64,000 nt of DNA from Subtercola lobariae (GCF_014640255.1 NZ_BMGP01000001.1:248001-312000), one strand, 5' to 3'; counted from the first letter of the stretch, positions 53,725 to 63,897 are shown. Notes: generated by a model from the sequence alone, not told the origin. A program made the numbers and translations.

Positions 53725-55953
53725 GTGGCCCGCAGCATCTACATCACCTCAGCCGAAGGGCATTCGGGCAAATCGACGATTGCGCTCGGGGTGCTCGACA
53801 TTCTCGGGCGCAGCGTCGGGCGCGTCGGGGTGTTCCGCCCCATAGCACGCTCGGTGTCTGAGCGCGACTACGTTCTCGAAATGCTGCTCGCCCACGACAG
53901 CATCGACCTCAGCTACGAGCAGGTCATCGGCGTCTCGTACGATGATGTACACGCCGACCCCGATGCGGCACTGTCGCGCATCGTCGAACGCTACAAGGAG
54001 GTAGAGCGGCTCTGCGATTCCGTAGTGATTCTCGGCTCCGACTACACCGACGTCGGCAGCCCTACCGAACTCACCTTCAACGCGCGTATCGCGGCCAACC
54101 TCGGTGCCCCCGTTCTGCTTGTGCTCGGCGGCCGAGCGGGCCAGGGCTCCACCGAGATGCTCGGGCACTCCGAAGCTCGCAGCCCCGACGACATGCGACA
54201 CATCACCGAACTGGCGCTCGTAGAGCTGAAAGCCGCGCACGCGACCCTGCTCGGCATCGTGGCGAACCGTTCAGACCCCGAAAACCTCGAGAAGATTCGC
54301 GATGCTATTGGTCGTGCAGCGGGCGATGCGCTCGCCGGGTTGGCGGCGCCGGCGGTCGTCGCAACGACGGGCGGCAAGAAGCGCCGGTCGCGCATACCTA
54401 TCTGGTCGATTCCCGAAGACCGCCTACTCGTTGCGCCGAGCATGGCCAACCTCGTCGAATCGACGAACGGCACCATGATCAAGGGCGACCCCCGCCTGCT
54501 CGGCCGCGAAGCGCTCGGCGTTCTGGTGGCGGGCATGTCGATGGTGAACGTGCTTCAGCGCATCACCGACGGCATGGTGGTGGTCATTCCGGGCGACCGC
54601 ACCGAAGTGTTGCTCGCGGTTCTCATGGCTAACGCGGCGGCGACCTTCCCCAACATCTCGGGCATCATCTTGAACGGAGGGTTCGACCTACCCGAACCCA
54701 TCGAGCGGCTGATCGACGGCCTCAATCCCACCCTGCCCATCATCAGCACGCCGCTCGGCACCTACGACACGGCAGTACGTATCACCGGAACCCGCGGCCG
54801 GCTGGCCGCCGACTCGCAGCGCAAATACGACAGCGCACTGTCGCTTTTCGAACAATACGTCGACGGCGCGAAGCTGCTCGAACTGCTCGATGTGAGTTCT
54901 TCGGTCGTGGTCACCCCGCTGATGTTCGAATACGGCCTCATCGATCGTGCGCGTTCAGTGAAGAAGCACATCGTTTTGCCCGAGGGGTCGGATGATCGGG
55001 TGCTTCGTGCTGCGGCGACAGTGCTCACTCGGGGCATAGCGCGGCTCACCATTCTGGGTGAAGAAGACGAGGTTCGTTCCCGCGCTATGAGTCTCGGGGT
55101 CGACCTCGACGCGGCCGCCATCGTCAGCCCGTTCGACCCCGAGCTGCGGGAGCGTTTCGCTGAGGAATACGCGCGCATCCGCTCGCACCGCGGAATCACG
55201 CTCGACATGGCACGCGACACCGTCTCTGACGTGTCGTATTTCGGCACGATGATGGTGCAGCTCGGCCTTGCCGACGGCATGGTTTCAGGCGCAGCCCACA
55301 CCACGGCACACACCATTCGGCCCGCGTTCGAGATCATCAAGACGCGGCCCGAGGTGTCGGTGGTGTCGAGTGTGTTCTTGATGGCGCTCGCCGACCGGGT
55401 GCTGGTTTATGGCGACTGCGCCGTCATTCCCGACCCCACGTCTGAGCAGCTGGCCGACATCGCGATCTCGTCGTCGGAAACGGCGGTGCAGTTCGGCATC
55501 GATCCGCGTGTGGCCATGCTGTCGTACTCGACGGGGGAGTCGGGCGCGGGTGCAGATGTCGAGAAGGTGCGTGAGGCGACTGCTCTCGTGCGTTCGCGTC
55601 GACCCGCCCTCTTGGTTGAAGGCCCCATTCAGTACGATGCGGCGGCAGACGCCGCAGTAGCGGCAGCGAAGATGCCTGAGTCGCAGGTCGCCGGCCGAGC
55701 GACCGTGTTCATCTTTCCCGACCTGAACACCGGTAACAACACCTACAAGGCTGTTCAGCGAAGTGCGGGAGCCATCGCGGTGGGCCCGGTTCTGCAGGGG
55801 CTCAATAAACCCATCAACGATCTGTCTCGAGGAGCCCTTGTGCAAGACATTGTGAACACGATTGCCATCACCGCGATTCAGGCCGCGACCGGAGATGTCG
55901 CGGCAGCGGTGGTTGAAACGCAAGGCTCCGCAGAGCGGGAGGTGCTCGCATGA
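53725..55953 (+). CDS. pta: phosphate acetyltransferase (long form)
   Basis: A 742-residue enzyme converting acetyl-CoA and phosphate to acetyl phosphate. It has the long three-domain layout: an N-terminal P-loop-like DethioB domain (SIYITSAEGHSGKSTIALGV), a DRTGG regulatory domain in the middle (DPRLLGREALGVLVAGMSMV), and the catalytic PTA_PTB domain (about residues 415-725) with KHIVLPEGSDDRVLRAA, MVSGAAHTTAHTIRPAFEII and FIFPDLNTGNNTYKAVQR. The start is GTG 53725, 4 nt after GAAGGAG. Its stop overlaps ackA (ATGA), so the two are coupled. Confidence 0.96.
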   Translation: MARSIYITSAEGHSGKSTIALGVLDILGRSVGRVGVFRPIARSVSERDYVLEMLLAHDSIDLSYEQVIGVSYDDVHADPDAALSRIVERYKEVERLCDSVVILGSDYTDVGSPTELTFNARIAANLGAPVLLVLGGRAGQGSTEMLGHSEARSPDDMRHITELALVELKAAHATLLGIVANRSDPENLEKIRDAIGRAAGDALAGLAAPAVVATTGGKKRRSRIPIWSIPEDRLLVAPSMANLVESTNGTMIKGDPRLLGREALGVLVAGMSMVNVLQRITDGMVVVIPGDRTEVLLAVLMANAAATFPNISGIILNGGFDLPEPIERLIDGLNPTLPIISTPLGTYDTAVRITGTRGRLAADSQRKYDSALSLFEQYVDGAKLLELLDVSSSVVVTPLMFEYGLIDRARSVKKHIVLPEGSDDRVLRAAATVLTRGIARLTILGEEDEVRSRAMSLGVDLDAAAIVSPFDPELRERFAEEYARIRSHRGITLDMARDTVSDVSYFGTMMVQLGLADGMVSGAAHTTAHTIRPAFEIIKTRPEVSVVSSVFLMALADRVLVYGDCAVIPDPTSEQLADIAISSSETAVQFGIDPRVAMLSYSTGESGAGADVEKVREATALVRSRRPALLVEGPIQYDAAADAAVAAAKMPESQVAGRATVFIFPDLNTGNNTYKAVQRSAGAIAVGPVLQGLNKPINDLSRGALVQDIVNTIAITAIQAATGDVAAAVVETQGSAEREVLA

Positions 55954-57155
55954 GCACCGTGCTGGTGGTCAATAGCGGCTCATCGTCGCTGAAATATCAG
56001 CTGGTCGAGATGACCACCGAGTCGGTTCTGGCGAATGGGCTGATCGAACGCATCGGGGATGGCGGGTCGGCGGGGTCATCGAAACACACGGTGACGGTCG
56101 ATGGTCAGTCGCCCGAGTCGTTCAGCAGCGAGAGCCCCATCGCCGACCACGCCGAGGCCTTCAGGGTGATGATCGACGCTTTCGAGAAGCACGGGCCGTC
56201 GATGAAGAACGATCCGCCCATCGCAATCGGGCACCGAGTGGTGCACGGCGGTAAGCGGTTCTTCGGGCCGACCGTGGTCACCGATCTGGTGAAGATCAAC
56301 ATCGAAGACCTTTCTGAGTTGGCTCCGCTGCACAATCCGGCGAACCTCGAAGGCATCAATGCCGCGCAGCAGGCGTTTCCGTCGATACCGCAGGTTGCAG
56401 TGTTCGACACGGCCTTTCACTCCACACTTTCACCCGCTGCCTACAGTTATGCCATTGATGCCGACCTGGCCGATAAATACCGGGTGCGCCGGTACGGCTT
56501 TCATGGCACCTCGCACAAATACGTCTCCGGGGCGGCAGCTGAATTTCTCGGGCAACCCGTCGAGGAGTTGAAGATCATCGTGCTGCATCTTGGCAACGGT
56601 GCTTCTGCCTGCGCAGTAGCCGGCGGAAAGTCGATCGACACGTCGATGGGCCTCACACCGCTGGAGGGTCTGGTGATGGGAACACGATCGGGCGATATCG
56701 ACCCTGCCGTACTCATTCATCTCCACCGCAAGGCGAACCTTGGTTTCGACGAGCTCGACGAATTGCTGAACCGCAAAAGTGGTCTCCTCGGGCTGAGTGG
56801 CCGAGGCGACATGCGTGATGTGGTGTCTGCGGCGAACGACGGCGACGAGGCGGCGCGGGTCGCTCTCGACGTGTACCTTCATCGCATCAAGCACTACGTG
56901 GGCGCGTACATGGCCGAACTCGGCGGCGTCGATGCAATCGTCTTTACCGCTGGTGTGGGCGAAAACAGCGACGTCGTGCGGGCCGGAGCGCTCGCCGGCC
57001 TCGAGGGCCTCGGAATCAGCGTCGACGCCGAGCTGAATTCTGTTCGTGGCGGGGGAGCGCGGCGTATCTCGCCCGAAGGCTCGCCGGTGGCGGTGCTGGT
57101 CGTTCCGACGAACGAAGAACTCGAGATCGCGAGGCAGTGTCTGACGGTGATCTGA
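55950..57155 (+). CDS. ackA: acetate kinase
   Basis: A 401-residue ASKHA kinase interconverting acetyl phosphate and acetate with ATP formation. Motifs are VLVVNSGSSSLKYQLVEM at the start, AIGHRVVHGGKRFFGPTVVT, VFDTAFHST with the catalytic Asp, RYGFHGTSHKYV, IVLHLGNGASACAVAGGKSIDTSM (ribose-phosphate region) and VFTAGVGENSDVVR. The length is standard. Second gene of pta-ackA, starting at ATG 55950 inside the end of pta. Confidence 0.97.
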   Translation: MSTVLVVNSGSSSLKYQLVEMTTESVLANGLIERIGDGGSAGSSKHTVTVDGQSPESFSSESPIADHAEAFRVMIDAFEKHGPSMKNDPPIAIGHRVVHGGKRFFGPTVVTDLVKINIEDLSELAPLHNPANLEGINAAQQAFPSIPQVAVFDTAFHSTLSPAAYSYAIDADLADKYRVRRYGFHGTSHKYVSGAAAEFLGQPVEELKIIVLHLGNGASACAVAGGKSIDTSMGLTPLEGLVMGTRSGDIDPAVLIHLHRKANLGFDELDELLNRKSGLLGLSGRGDMRDVVSAANDGDEAARVALDVYLHRIKHYVGAYMAELGGVDAIVFTAGVGENSDVVRAGALAGLEGLGISVDAELNSVRGGGARRISPEGSPVAVLVVPTNEELEIARQCLTVI

Positions 57156-57165
57156 GAATTCCGGC

Positions 57166-57207
57166 GGAGACGTCGGCGCGGAGACGTCGGCGCGGAGATG
57201 TCGGCGC
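57166..57207. repeat. 14-bp tandem repeat after ackA
   Basis: GGAGACGTCGGCGC occurs three times in direct succession (the third with ATG for ACG). It lies in the 126-bp gap between the convergent ackA and GNAT genes, where no other terminator-like hairpin is obvious. Confidence 0.85.
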
Positions 57208-57281
57208 TGAGGCGGCGGCCCGAGTTGCGGCTGCGGCGATCCGAGCGCCGCGATGGAGGTCGAGTGGGCAGCGGGCCTCGG

Positions 57282-57713
57282 TCAGTCGGCGATGAGCCGT
57301 TTGCCGAAGCTGATGGCGAGGTCTGGTTCGTATCCGAGAGCAGCGTAAAAGCCCTGCGCCTCGGTGTTACCTGAGCGTACCTGGAGGTTGAGTTTCGGGC
57401 ATCCGCGAGCCGTCAAGAGACGCTCGGCCTCAGCCATCAAGGTGCGCGCATAACCACGCCGCTGCCAGGCCGGGCTCACCGCGAGATAGTTGACCCAGCC
57501 GCGGTGCCCGTCGTACCCGATCATTGCGCTGGCGACGATGTGATCGCCCGTTGCGAGATCGGGCTCAACGCCCACGAGAAAGAGTTCAGGCTGCACGGTG
57601 AGTTTGCGCTCGATATCGGCGCGCGGGTTGTTCCACGGGCGGGTGAGTCCGCACTCGGCCCAGAGCGTCACTACCGCCTCAGTGTCGGCCACGTTGAACG
57701 CGCGAATCTCCAT
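57282..57713 (-). CDS. GNAT-family acetyltransferase
   Basis: A 143-residue N-acetyltransferase fold: MEIRAFNVADTEAVVTLWAE, the acetyl-CoA-binding motif A NYLAVSPAWQRRGYARTLMA (R/Q-x-x-G-x-A/G as QRRGYA), and LNLQVRSGNTEAQGFYAALGYE. It is close in pattern to YpeA-type proteins, whose substrates are unknown. The message is probably leaderless from a TAGGCT box. Confidence 0.88.
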   Translation of the reverse strand: MEIRAFNVADTEAVVTLWAECGLTRPWNNPRADIERKLTVQPELFLVGVEPDLATGDHIVASAMIGYDGHRGWVNYLAVSPAWQRRGYARTLMAEAERLLTARGCPKLNLQVRSGNTEAQGFYAALGYEPDLAISFGKRLIAD

Positions 57714-57719
57714 TGCATC

Positions 57720-57725
57720 AGCCTA
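57720..57725 (-). promoter_or_regulatory. -10 box, predicted leaderless start of the GNAT gene
   Basis: On the minus strand TAGGCT is followed by six nt and then the ATG at 57713; no ribosome site is present. Confidence 0.4.
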
Positions 57726-57791
57726 CGAGCTGTCGCGGTGGCCACCGGTACGCCCGACGCGGTGGTCGCGCCAAGTGCCGTGATTGTGCCG

Positions 57792-57840
57792 GCTCCAGTG
57801 ACTGCGCCTGCTCCAGTGACTGCGCCTGCTCCAGCGACCG
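57792..57840. repeat. 18-bp tandem repeat
   Basis: GCTCCAGTGACTGCGCCT is repeated twice exactly, with a third diverged partial copy. It lies between the GNAT gene and the end of the Lrp gene in non-coding sequence. Confidence 0.85.
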
Positions 57841-57866
57841 GGCCAGGAAGCAGCGACCGCGCCCGC

Positions 57867-58325
57867 TCAGTCGGCTAGCAACTGCGCCGTGCGATACGGC
57901 ATCAGCTGCCGCAACACGATCGAGGTCGAGGTGCGCCGAATGCCCGCGCAGCGCAGAATCTGCTGCCCTACGCTGTACAAATCGTCGGCATCGCGGGCGA
58001 CCACCTGGCAGATGATGTCGTCTGCCCCGGCAATGGCCGAGCATTCGATGACCTCCCGGATGCCCGCCAGCGCCTCGATCGTCTGGTCGAAGGTCTCTTG
58101 GTCGACTTCGGCCGTCACAAAGGCGCGCAGGTTGAAGCCCAGCGGACGAGGTTCGACGCGCACGCTGTGGGCTCGCAAGACGTCGGCGCGGCCCATCCGT
58201 TCGAGTCGGGCCTGCACTGTGCCGCGCGCGAGCCCCAGGCGTTGAGCGAGCAACAAGACCGGAGCGCGCGAATCGTCGTCGAGCGCGCGCAAGATGCGGC
58301 GGTCGGTGGGGTCGAGAGTGGTCAC
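57867..58325 (-). CDS. Lrp/AsnC-family regulator
   Basis: A 152-residue regulator. The N-terminal helix-turn-helix reads LDPTDRRILRALDDDSRAPV and LLAQRLGLARGTVQARLERM. The C-terminal RAM domain (FVTAEVDQETFDQTIEALAG, IICQVVARDADDLYSVGQQI) binds amino acids. The start is GTG 58325. It is divergent from a 2-oxoacid decarboxylase gene 100 bp away and is the likely regulator of it, with an amino acid such as a branched-chain or aromatic one as effector. That link is inferred from position. Confidence 0.9.
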   Translation of the reverse strand: MTTLDPTDRRILRALDDDSRAPVLLLAQRLGLARGTVQARLERMGRADVLRAHSVRVEPRPLGFNLRAFVTAEVDQETFDQTIEALAGIREVIECSAIAGADDIICQVVARDADDLYSVGQQILRCAGIRRTSTSIVLRQLMPYRTAQLLAD

Positions 58326-58427
58326 GGTGCTGCCATTCTGTTAGTCATTCGTGCACAGACTAGTCAATCTGCCAGATGAGTGCGAGCTCTGTTGCGCAAT
58401 GCGGTCGGTCGTTGTTGTACTAGCACC

Positions 58428-60272
58428 ATGACAGACACCATTTCGGTGGGCGCCTATCTCGCCACCCGCCTCGCTCAGCTCGGCTCGCCGCACCTCTTCG
58501 GCCTGCCCGGCGACTTCAACCTCAGCCTGCTCGACGAGATGCTCACCGTCGACGGAGTCGAGTGGGTTGGCACGGCGAATGAACTCAACGCGGCGTATGC
58601 CGCCGATGGTTACGCGCGCGTGCGCCGCGGCATCGGTGCCGTCGTCACCACGTTCGGCGTCGGCGAGCTCAGCGCCATAAACGGTGTGGCCGGCAGTTTT
58701 GCCGAAGACGTGCCTGTCGTGCAGATCACCGGAATGCCCTCCACAGCCGCTCAACGAGACGGCGCCCTGGTGCATCACTCGCTCGTCGACGGCAACTTCG
58801 AACACTTCGTGAGGGCGTACGAGCAGGTCACGGCTGCGTCGATCGTGCTCAAGACCCACACCGCGCCGGCCGATATCGACCGCATTCTGCTCACCGCGCT
58901 CACCGAGTCGAAACCGGTGTACATCGGCGTTCCGTCAGATGTTGCGGTTGCGCGGGTGTCGGCCGCGAACCTGCGCGAACCGCTCGCGGCGTTCACCAGC
59001 GACTCACGCCAACTGCTGCGGTTCGCCGAGGCGCTGCGTGCGGCCGTCTACTCGGTGCCGCGCGTCGGAGTTCTGGTGGGGCCGCGGGTTCATCGCGCGT
59101 CACTCGAGCCGATCATCCGCTCGCTCGCCGACGCCCCCGGCGTCTACATCGCAACGCAAAGCGGCTCGAAAGCCATTCTCGACGAGTCGCATCCGGCTAG
59201 CGTCGGCACGTATTTGGGCGCTCACACCCGAGTGGATGCCGCACGCCGCACCATCGACGATGCCCCGCTGCTCATTCTGGCCGGCACCATCATGAGCGAC
59301 CTGCTCACCGGCTTCTTCACGCACCGCTTCGACCCCGATCGCGCGGTCGAACTCGGGCTGACCTGGGCGCGCATCGGCGAAACCACCTTCTTCGGGGTGC
59401 ACCTCGGCGACTCATTGCGCATCGTGAACGAGGTGCTGCAGGATGCCCGGCTCGACCCGGCGCCGCCGATCTCGCTCACGTGGCCGGCACCGAGCAGCCC
59501 GGCTCAGGCGCCCGTTGCGACACCCGGCACAGTCGCTGCGGCACCCGCCACGCTGGCTGCCGACGCCACGCTTACCGACGCCAGCGCCACCGCAGAAGTC
59601 GCCATAGCCGCAGAACCACTCGTACACGAGTCGTTCTGGCGCGGAGTTCAGAGCTTCATCGCCCCGAACACCATCGTGGTCGCCGAGGCCGGCACCGCGT
59701 TCTTCGGCGCCATCGACCTCACCCTGCCCGACAACTGCGACCTGCTCGGCCAGCCCATCTGGTCGTCGATCGGCTTCACTCTGCCGGCCACCCTGGGCGC
59801 CTGCATCGCCGAACCGAGCAAACGCACTGTGCTGCTGATCGGCGACGGGTCGGCTCAGCTGACGGTGCAAGAACTGGCGAGCATCCTGCATCGTGGCCTC
59901 ACGCCGGTGATCTTCGTGCTGAACAACGGCGGCTACACCATCGAGCGCGCCATTCAGAGCCCGAGCGCGGTGTACCAAGACGTCACGCCCTGGAACTTCA
60001 CCGCCCTCCCCGCGGCTTTCGGCGCCGCAGACCGGGCTGTCACGCGCTCGGTTCGCACCGAGTCTGAGCTGACGGATGCTCTCGCCCTCGCCACCCGCAC
60101 GACCGACAAACTCGTGCTGATCGAAGTGATTCTGCCCCCGCTCGATTCGCCGCGCCTGCTGCGACTGCTCGGCGAGGGGCTTTCGGCGGCGAACGCGCCG
60201 GTGGGCGCTGCCGCTGCCGCGGTGAACGCCACCGACGATGCGCTGTCGTCGATCGTCTACAGCGAAAACTGA
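58428..60272 (+). CDS. thiamine-diphosphate 2-oxoacid decarboxylase (indolepyruvate/branched-chain keto acid type)
   Basis: A 614-residue ThDP enzyme. The Pyr domain has the catalytic Glu in GTANELNAAYAADGYARVRR and the double-His HHSLVDG segment typical of pyruvate/indolepyruvate decarboxylases. The PP domain has the cofactor motif LLIGDGSAQLTVQELASIL ending in LNNGGYTIERAI. The family is about 550 residues; the excess is an Ala/Thr/Pro-rich linker (about 59490-59610) before the PP domain and an Ala-rich C-terminus. It would decarboxylate phenyl-, indole- or branched 2-oxoacids to aldehydes (Ehrlich-type pathway). The start is ATG 58428 without ribosome site; a TACTAG lies just upstream. Confidence 0.9.
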   Translation: MTDTISVGAYLATRLAQLGSPHLFGLPGDFNLSLLDEMLTVDGVEWVGTANELNAAYAADGYARVRRGIGAVVTTFGVGELSAINGVAGSFAEDVPVVQITGMPSTAAQRDGALVHHSLVDGNFEHFVRAYEQVTAASIVLKTHTAPADIDRILLTALTESKPVYIGVPSDVAVARVSAANLREPLAAFTSDSRQLLRFAEALRAAVYSVPRVGVLVGPRVHRASLEPIIRSLADAPGVYIATQSGSKAILDESHPASVGTYLGAHTRVDAARRTIDDAPLLILAGTIMSDLLTGFFTHRFDPDRAVELGLTWARIGETTFFGVHLGDSLRIVNEVLQDARLDPAPPISLTWPAPSSPAQAPVATPGTVAAAPATLAADATLTDASATAEVAIAAEPLVHESFWRGVQSFIAPNTIVVAEAGTAFFGAIDLTLPDNCDLLGQPIWSSIGFTLPATLGACIAEPSKRTVLLIGDGSAQLTVQELASILHRGLTPVIFVLNNGGYTIERAIQSPSAVYQDVTPWNFTALPAAFGAADRAVTRSVRTESELTDALALATRTTDKLVLIEVILPPLDSPRLLRLLGEGLSAANAPVGAAAAAVNATDDALSSIVYSEN

Positions 60273-60354
60273 GGTTTGAGGGCAGGCCGCCGCCGGGCAT
60301 CCTGCAGCTGTGCACAGGTTGGCCGCGAGGGGCTTCGGTGTCGGTGGCTGCGGA

Positions 60355-60360
60355 TACGAT
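60355..60360 (+). promoter_or_regulatory. -10 box, predicted leaderless start of dnaX
   Basis: TACGAT ends 8 nt before the ATG at 60368, the same spacing as at the antitoxin gene, and no Shine-Dalgarno is present. Confidence 0.4.
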
Positions 60361-60367
60361 TGGTGCC

Positions 60368-63283
60368 ATGGTCACAGCCCTCTATCGACGCTACCGGCCT
60401 GAGACGTTCGGCGAAATGATCGGCCAGTCTCAGGTGACGGAGCCGCTCATGACGGCGCTTCGAACCAACCGCGTCAACCACGCCTACCTCTTCTCCGGCC
60501 CACGCGGCTGCGGCAAGACCACGTCGGCGCGCATCCTCGCGCGCTGCCTGAACTGCGCCGAGGGCCCCACCGACACGCCCTGCGGTGTCTGCCCGAGCTG
60601 CGTCGAACTCGCCCGAGACGGCTCGGGTTCGCTCGATGTGGTCGAGATCGACGCCGCCAGCCACAACGGTGTGGATGATGCACGCGACCTTCGCGAACGA
60701 GCGGTCTTCGCGCCCGCCCGCGACCGCTACAAGATCTTCATTCTCGACGAGGCACACATGGTGACGCCGCAGGGCTTCAACGCGCTGCTCAAGATCGTCG
60801 AAGAGCCGCCAGAGCACATCAAGTTCATCTTCGCCACGACCGAGCCCGACAAGGTGATCGGCACCATCCGGTCGCGTACGCATCATTACCCGTTCAGGCT
60901 CATTCCGCCGGCGCAGTTGCTCGAATACGTGCAGGCGCTGTGTGAGATCGAGGGTGTTGCGGTGGCGCCCGGCGTGCTGCCGCTCGTCGTTCGAGCGGGC
61001 GGCGGCTCGGCCAGAGACACTCTGTCTCTGCTCGACCAGCTCATTGCGGGCTCAGAGAGCAATCGCATCGAGTACGAGCGTGCGGTCGCGCTGCTCGGCT
61101 ACACCCACGCGTCGCTGCTGGGCGAGGTCATCGATGCCCTCGGCAACCACGACTCGGCGGCGGCGTTCGGGGCGGTCGATCGGGTCATTCAGACCGGTCA
61201 AGATCCGCGCCGATTCGTCGAAGACCTGCTCGAGCGGCTTCGCGATGTGATCATCGTGGCGGCGTCGCGCTCGGCCGAAGGTGCTGCGGCGGTTCTTCGC
61301 GGAATGCCGAGCGACGACATTCTGCAGATGCAGCAGCAGGCCGGCCTGTTCGGTGCCGCCGAGCTCTCGCGCACCGCCGACATCGTGAACGCGGCGCTCA
61401 CCGAGATGACGGGTGCGACCTCGCCTCGGCTGCACCTCGAGCTGATGATCGCGCGGGTGCTGGTTCCGGCGAGCGACGACACGGCGCGGGGCGCGCTCGC
61501 GCGGGTCGAGCGCCTCGAACGGCGAGTCGGCGTCAGTGACGGTTCGGATGCGCCGGCGCGCGGCTCGGTGACGGCAGGTGGTGCGGCGCAGGTTGCGCCG
61601 ACGCCATCGCCATCGCCATCGCCATCGCCCACAGTGGATGCTCGGCCACCCCTCACTTCGTCGACCCCCGCCGAGACTTCGAACGCACCAGCGGCCGCGC
61701 TTCCGGTCACGCGCGTGGCCGAGCCCGTTTCGGGCGTTCCGTCCACGCGCGTGGCCCAGCCGGTTTCGGGCGTTCCGTCTGCGCCTGCGTTCGCGTCGGT
61801 GCCTGGGTCTGCGCCTGCGCCTGGGTCTGCGTCTGCGCAGAAATCGACGGTGGAAGTGGCGGCTGGCCCGGCGTCTTCGGCTGATGCGGCAGCGGCCGCC
61901 CGTGCGGATTCGGCCGGTGATGCAGAAGCCGCGAACAGGGCCGAAGGTGGGGGAGACTCGGCGTCTGTGGGCGCCTCCGACGGCAGCCGGGCATCCACTG
62001 GTCGCACGCCGGCCACTACGCAGCTGCTCAAAGACGCGTGGCCCGAGATTCTCGAAGCTGTCGAGAAGGCTCGGCGAAGTGCGTGGCTCGTGGTGTACAC
62101 GGCGAGTGTGCGGGGGCTCGAGGGTGACGTGCTCACGCTCAGCTTTCCGAGCGAGAACGATGTGGCGAGCTTCAAGCAGCAGCAGACTCCGGGCCAAGGT
62201 GTCAGCGAGGTGTTGCGGCAGGCGATCGTCGACATCATCGGCGTGCGCGTTAAGTTCATCGCCCGCGTCGACTCGTCGGGTGGGGCGCCTGCGGCGCAGC
62301 CCGCTGTTGCTTCGGCACCGGTCGCTGCTCCCTCTGTGGTGGCCCCGCCGGTGGCGTCGCCTCCTGTTGCGGCGCCGAAAGCGCCGCGACCCGTCACTGG
62401 CCAACCCGTCACTGGCCGCCCCACCGCTAGCCGCACGGTGCCCAGACAGGCCGAGGCCGCCCCAGCAGCAGGTGGCTCAACGACGTCGTGGCCGACCGTT
62501 GCCATTCCCATGTCGGCGCCCGAGCCCGGTGACGAGCCGGTGCGCGCGGGTGTGATCGCCGCGGGCATCCCGCTGCAGAGCGACGCTGCCCATGGTTCGG
62601 CAGAGCGGGGTGTGGCAGACCGGGGTGCGACGGCCCAGGCTTCGGCAGAGCGAGGTGCGACGGCCCAGGGTATGGCAGAGCGAGGCGTCGCCGAGCGAGG
62701 TGGCGTTGCGCCGGCCGGTGCCGAGCAGATTCCTGAAGACATTCCCGAGAGCCCGATAGCTGAATACGACGAGGGTGCCGGCTGGTATGTTCCGGGCGAT
62801 GACATTCCGCTCGGCGATGGGCCTACCGATGTCGACCCGTCAGATTTTCTCCCGGTGGGGCCGCGCGGCGTAGGTGCGCAGACGTTGGCGACCGCTGAAA
62901 CGTCTGGCCGGGCATCCGGTGGCCCTGTCTGGCTCGACACGTCGAGCAACGGTGAGTCTGCCGCTCCTGCCGAGCCCTTCACATCGAGCCGCCCCGAGTC
63001 TGCCGCGGCTGCCGCCATCGCGGCGCCCCCCGCCGCGCCTGCCCGCGCCGAGATGGCGCAGCCCGGCGCTGCCGCGACGACACCGAACGCGGCACCGGCC
63101 CCACGCGACCGGGCTCCGCAGCGAGCCGAGCGAGCAACGCCTGACCGCCCGATGCCGCGTTTCGGCGAGAAGCAGCGGTACGGCGAAGCAGTCGTGCGCG
63201 AGATTCTCGGCGCGAGTTTCATCGAAGAACGCCCCGTCGCCCCGCGCCCCGCGCCAGGCGCCGGCCCAGGCCGGGAGGGCTAG
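60368..63283 (+). CDS. dnaX: DNA polymerase III subunit gamma/tau
   Basis: A 971-residue clamp-loader subunit. The AAA+ core shows ALYRRYRPETFGEMIGQ, Walker A FSGPRGCGKTTSARILARCL, the four-Cys zinc module CLNCAEGPTDTPCGVCPSC, Walker B ILDEAHMVT, SRTHHYPFRLI and the arginine finger region GGGSARDTLSLLDQL. Domain III ends near residue 375. The remainder is a long disordered Pro/Ala-rich region broken by a short conserved tau-like block (LLKDAWPEILEAVEKARRSA to QAIVDIIGVRVKFIARV, about 62020-62270). Several in-frame DNA repeats lie in the disordered parts. No slippery A-run for a gamma frameshift is seen. Confidence 0.96.
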   Translation: MVTALYRRYRPETFGEMIGQSQVTEPLMTALRTNRVNHAYLFSGPRGCGKTTSARILARCLNCAEGPTDTPCGVCPSCVELARDGSGSLDVVEIDAASHNGVDDARDLRERAVFAPARDRYKIFILDEAHMVTPQGFNALLKIVEEPPEHIKFIFATTEPDKVIGTIRSRTHHYPFRLIPPAQLLEYVQALCEIEGVAVAPGVLPLVVRAGGGSARDTLSLLDQLIAGSESNRIEYERAVALLGYTHASLLGEVIDALGNHDSAAAFGAVDRVIQTGQDPRRFVEDLLERLRDVIIVAASRSAEGAAAVLRGMPSDDILQMQQQAGLFGAAELSRTADIVNAALTEMTGATSPRLHLELMIARVLVPASDDTARGALARVERLERRVGVSDGSDAPARGSVTAGGAAQVAPTPSPSPSPSPTVDARPPLTSSTPAETSNAPAAALPVTRVAEPVSGVPSTRVAQPVSGVPSAPAFASVPGSAPAPGSASAQKSTVEVAAGPASSADAAAAARADSAGDAEAANRAEGGGDSASVGASDGSRASTGRTPATTQLLKDAWPEILEAVEKARRSAWLVVYTASVRGLEGDVLTLSFPSENDVASFKQQQTPGQGVSEVLRQAIVDIIGVRVKFIARVDSSGGAPAAQPAVASAPVAAPSVVAPPVASPPVAAPKAPRPVTGQPVTGRPTASRTVPRQAEAAPAAGGSTTSWPTVAIPMSAPEPGDEPVRAGVIAAGIPLQSDAAHGSAERGVADRGATAQASAERGATAQGMAERGVAERGGVAPAGAEQIPEDIPESPIAEYDEGAGWYVPGDDIPLGDGPTDVDPSDFLPVGPRGVGAQTLATAETSGRASGGPVWLDTSSNGESAAPAEPFTSSRPESAAAAAIAAPPAAPARAEMAQPGAAATTPNAAPAPRDRAPQRAERATPDRPMPRFGEKQRYGEAVVREILGASFIEERPVAPRPAPGAGPGREG
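61603..61780. repeat. in-frame repeats in the dnaX linker (CATCGC hexamers and a 36-bp unit)
   Basis: Four CATCGC-type hexamers (about 61603-61629) encode a Ser-Pro repeat. A 36-bp unit beginning ACGCGCGTGGCC is present twice in tandem (61709-61744, 61745-61780) with few changes. Both lie in the low-complexity linker and keep the frame. Confidence 0.85.
62624..62690. repeat. 30-bp in-frame tandem repeat in the dnaX tail
   Basis: GGTGCGACGGCCCAGG plus GGCAGAGCGA forms a 30-bp unit at 62624-62653 and 62654-62683, with further AGAGCGAGG echoes on both sides. It encodes an Ala/Glu/Arg-rich decapeptide repeat in the disordered C-terminal region. Confidence 0.85.
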
Positions 63284-63286
63284 AGC

Positions 63287-63886
<600 letters not shown>

Positions 63887-63897
63887 GGCGGGGCGAC

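Noticed and set aside
60368-63283. Programmed frameshift producing a gamma subunit from dnaX
   Set aside because: No A-rich slippery heptamer and no candidate stop directly after it in the shifted frame was found near the end of domain III.
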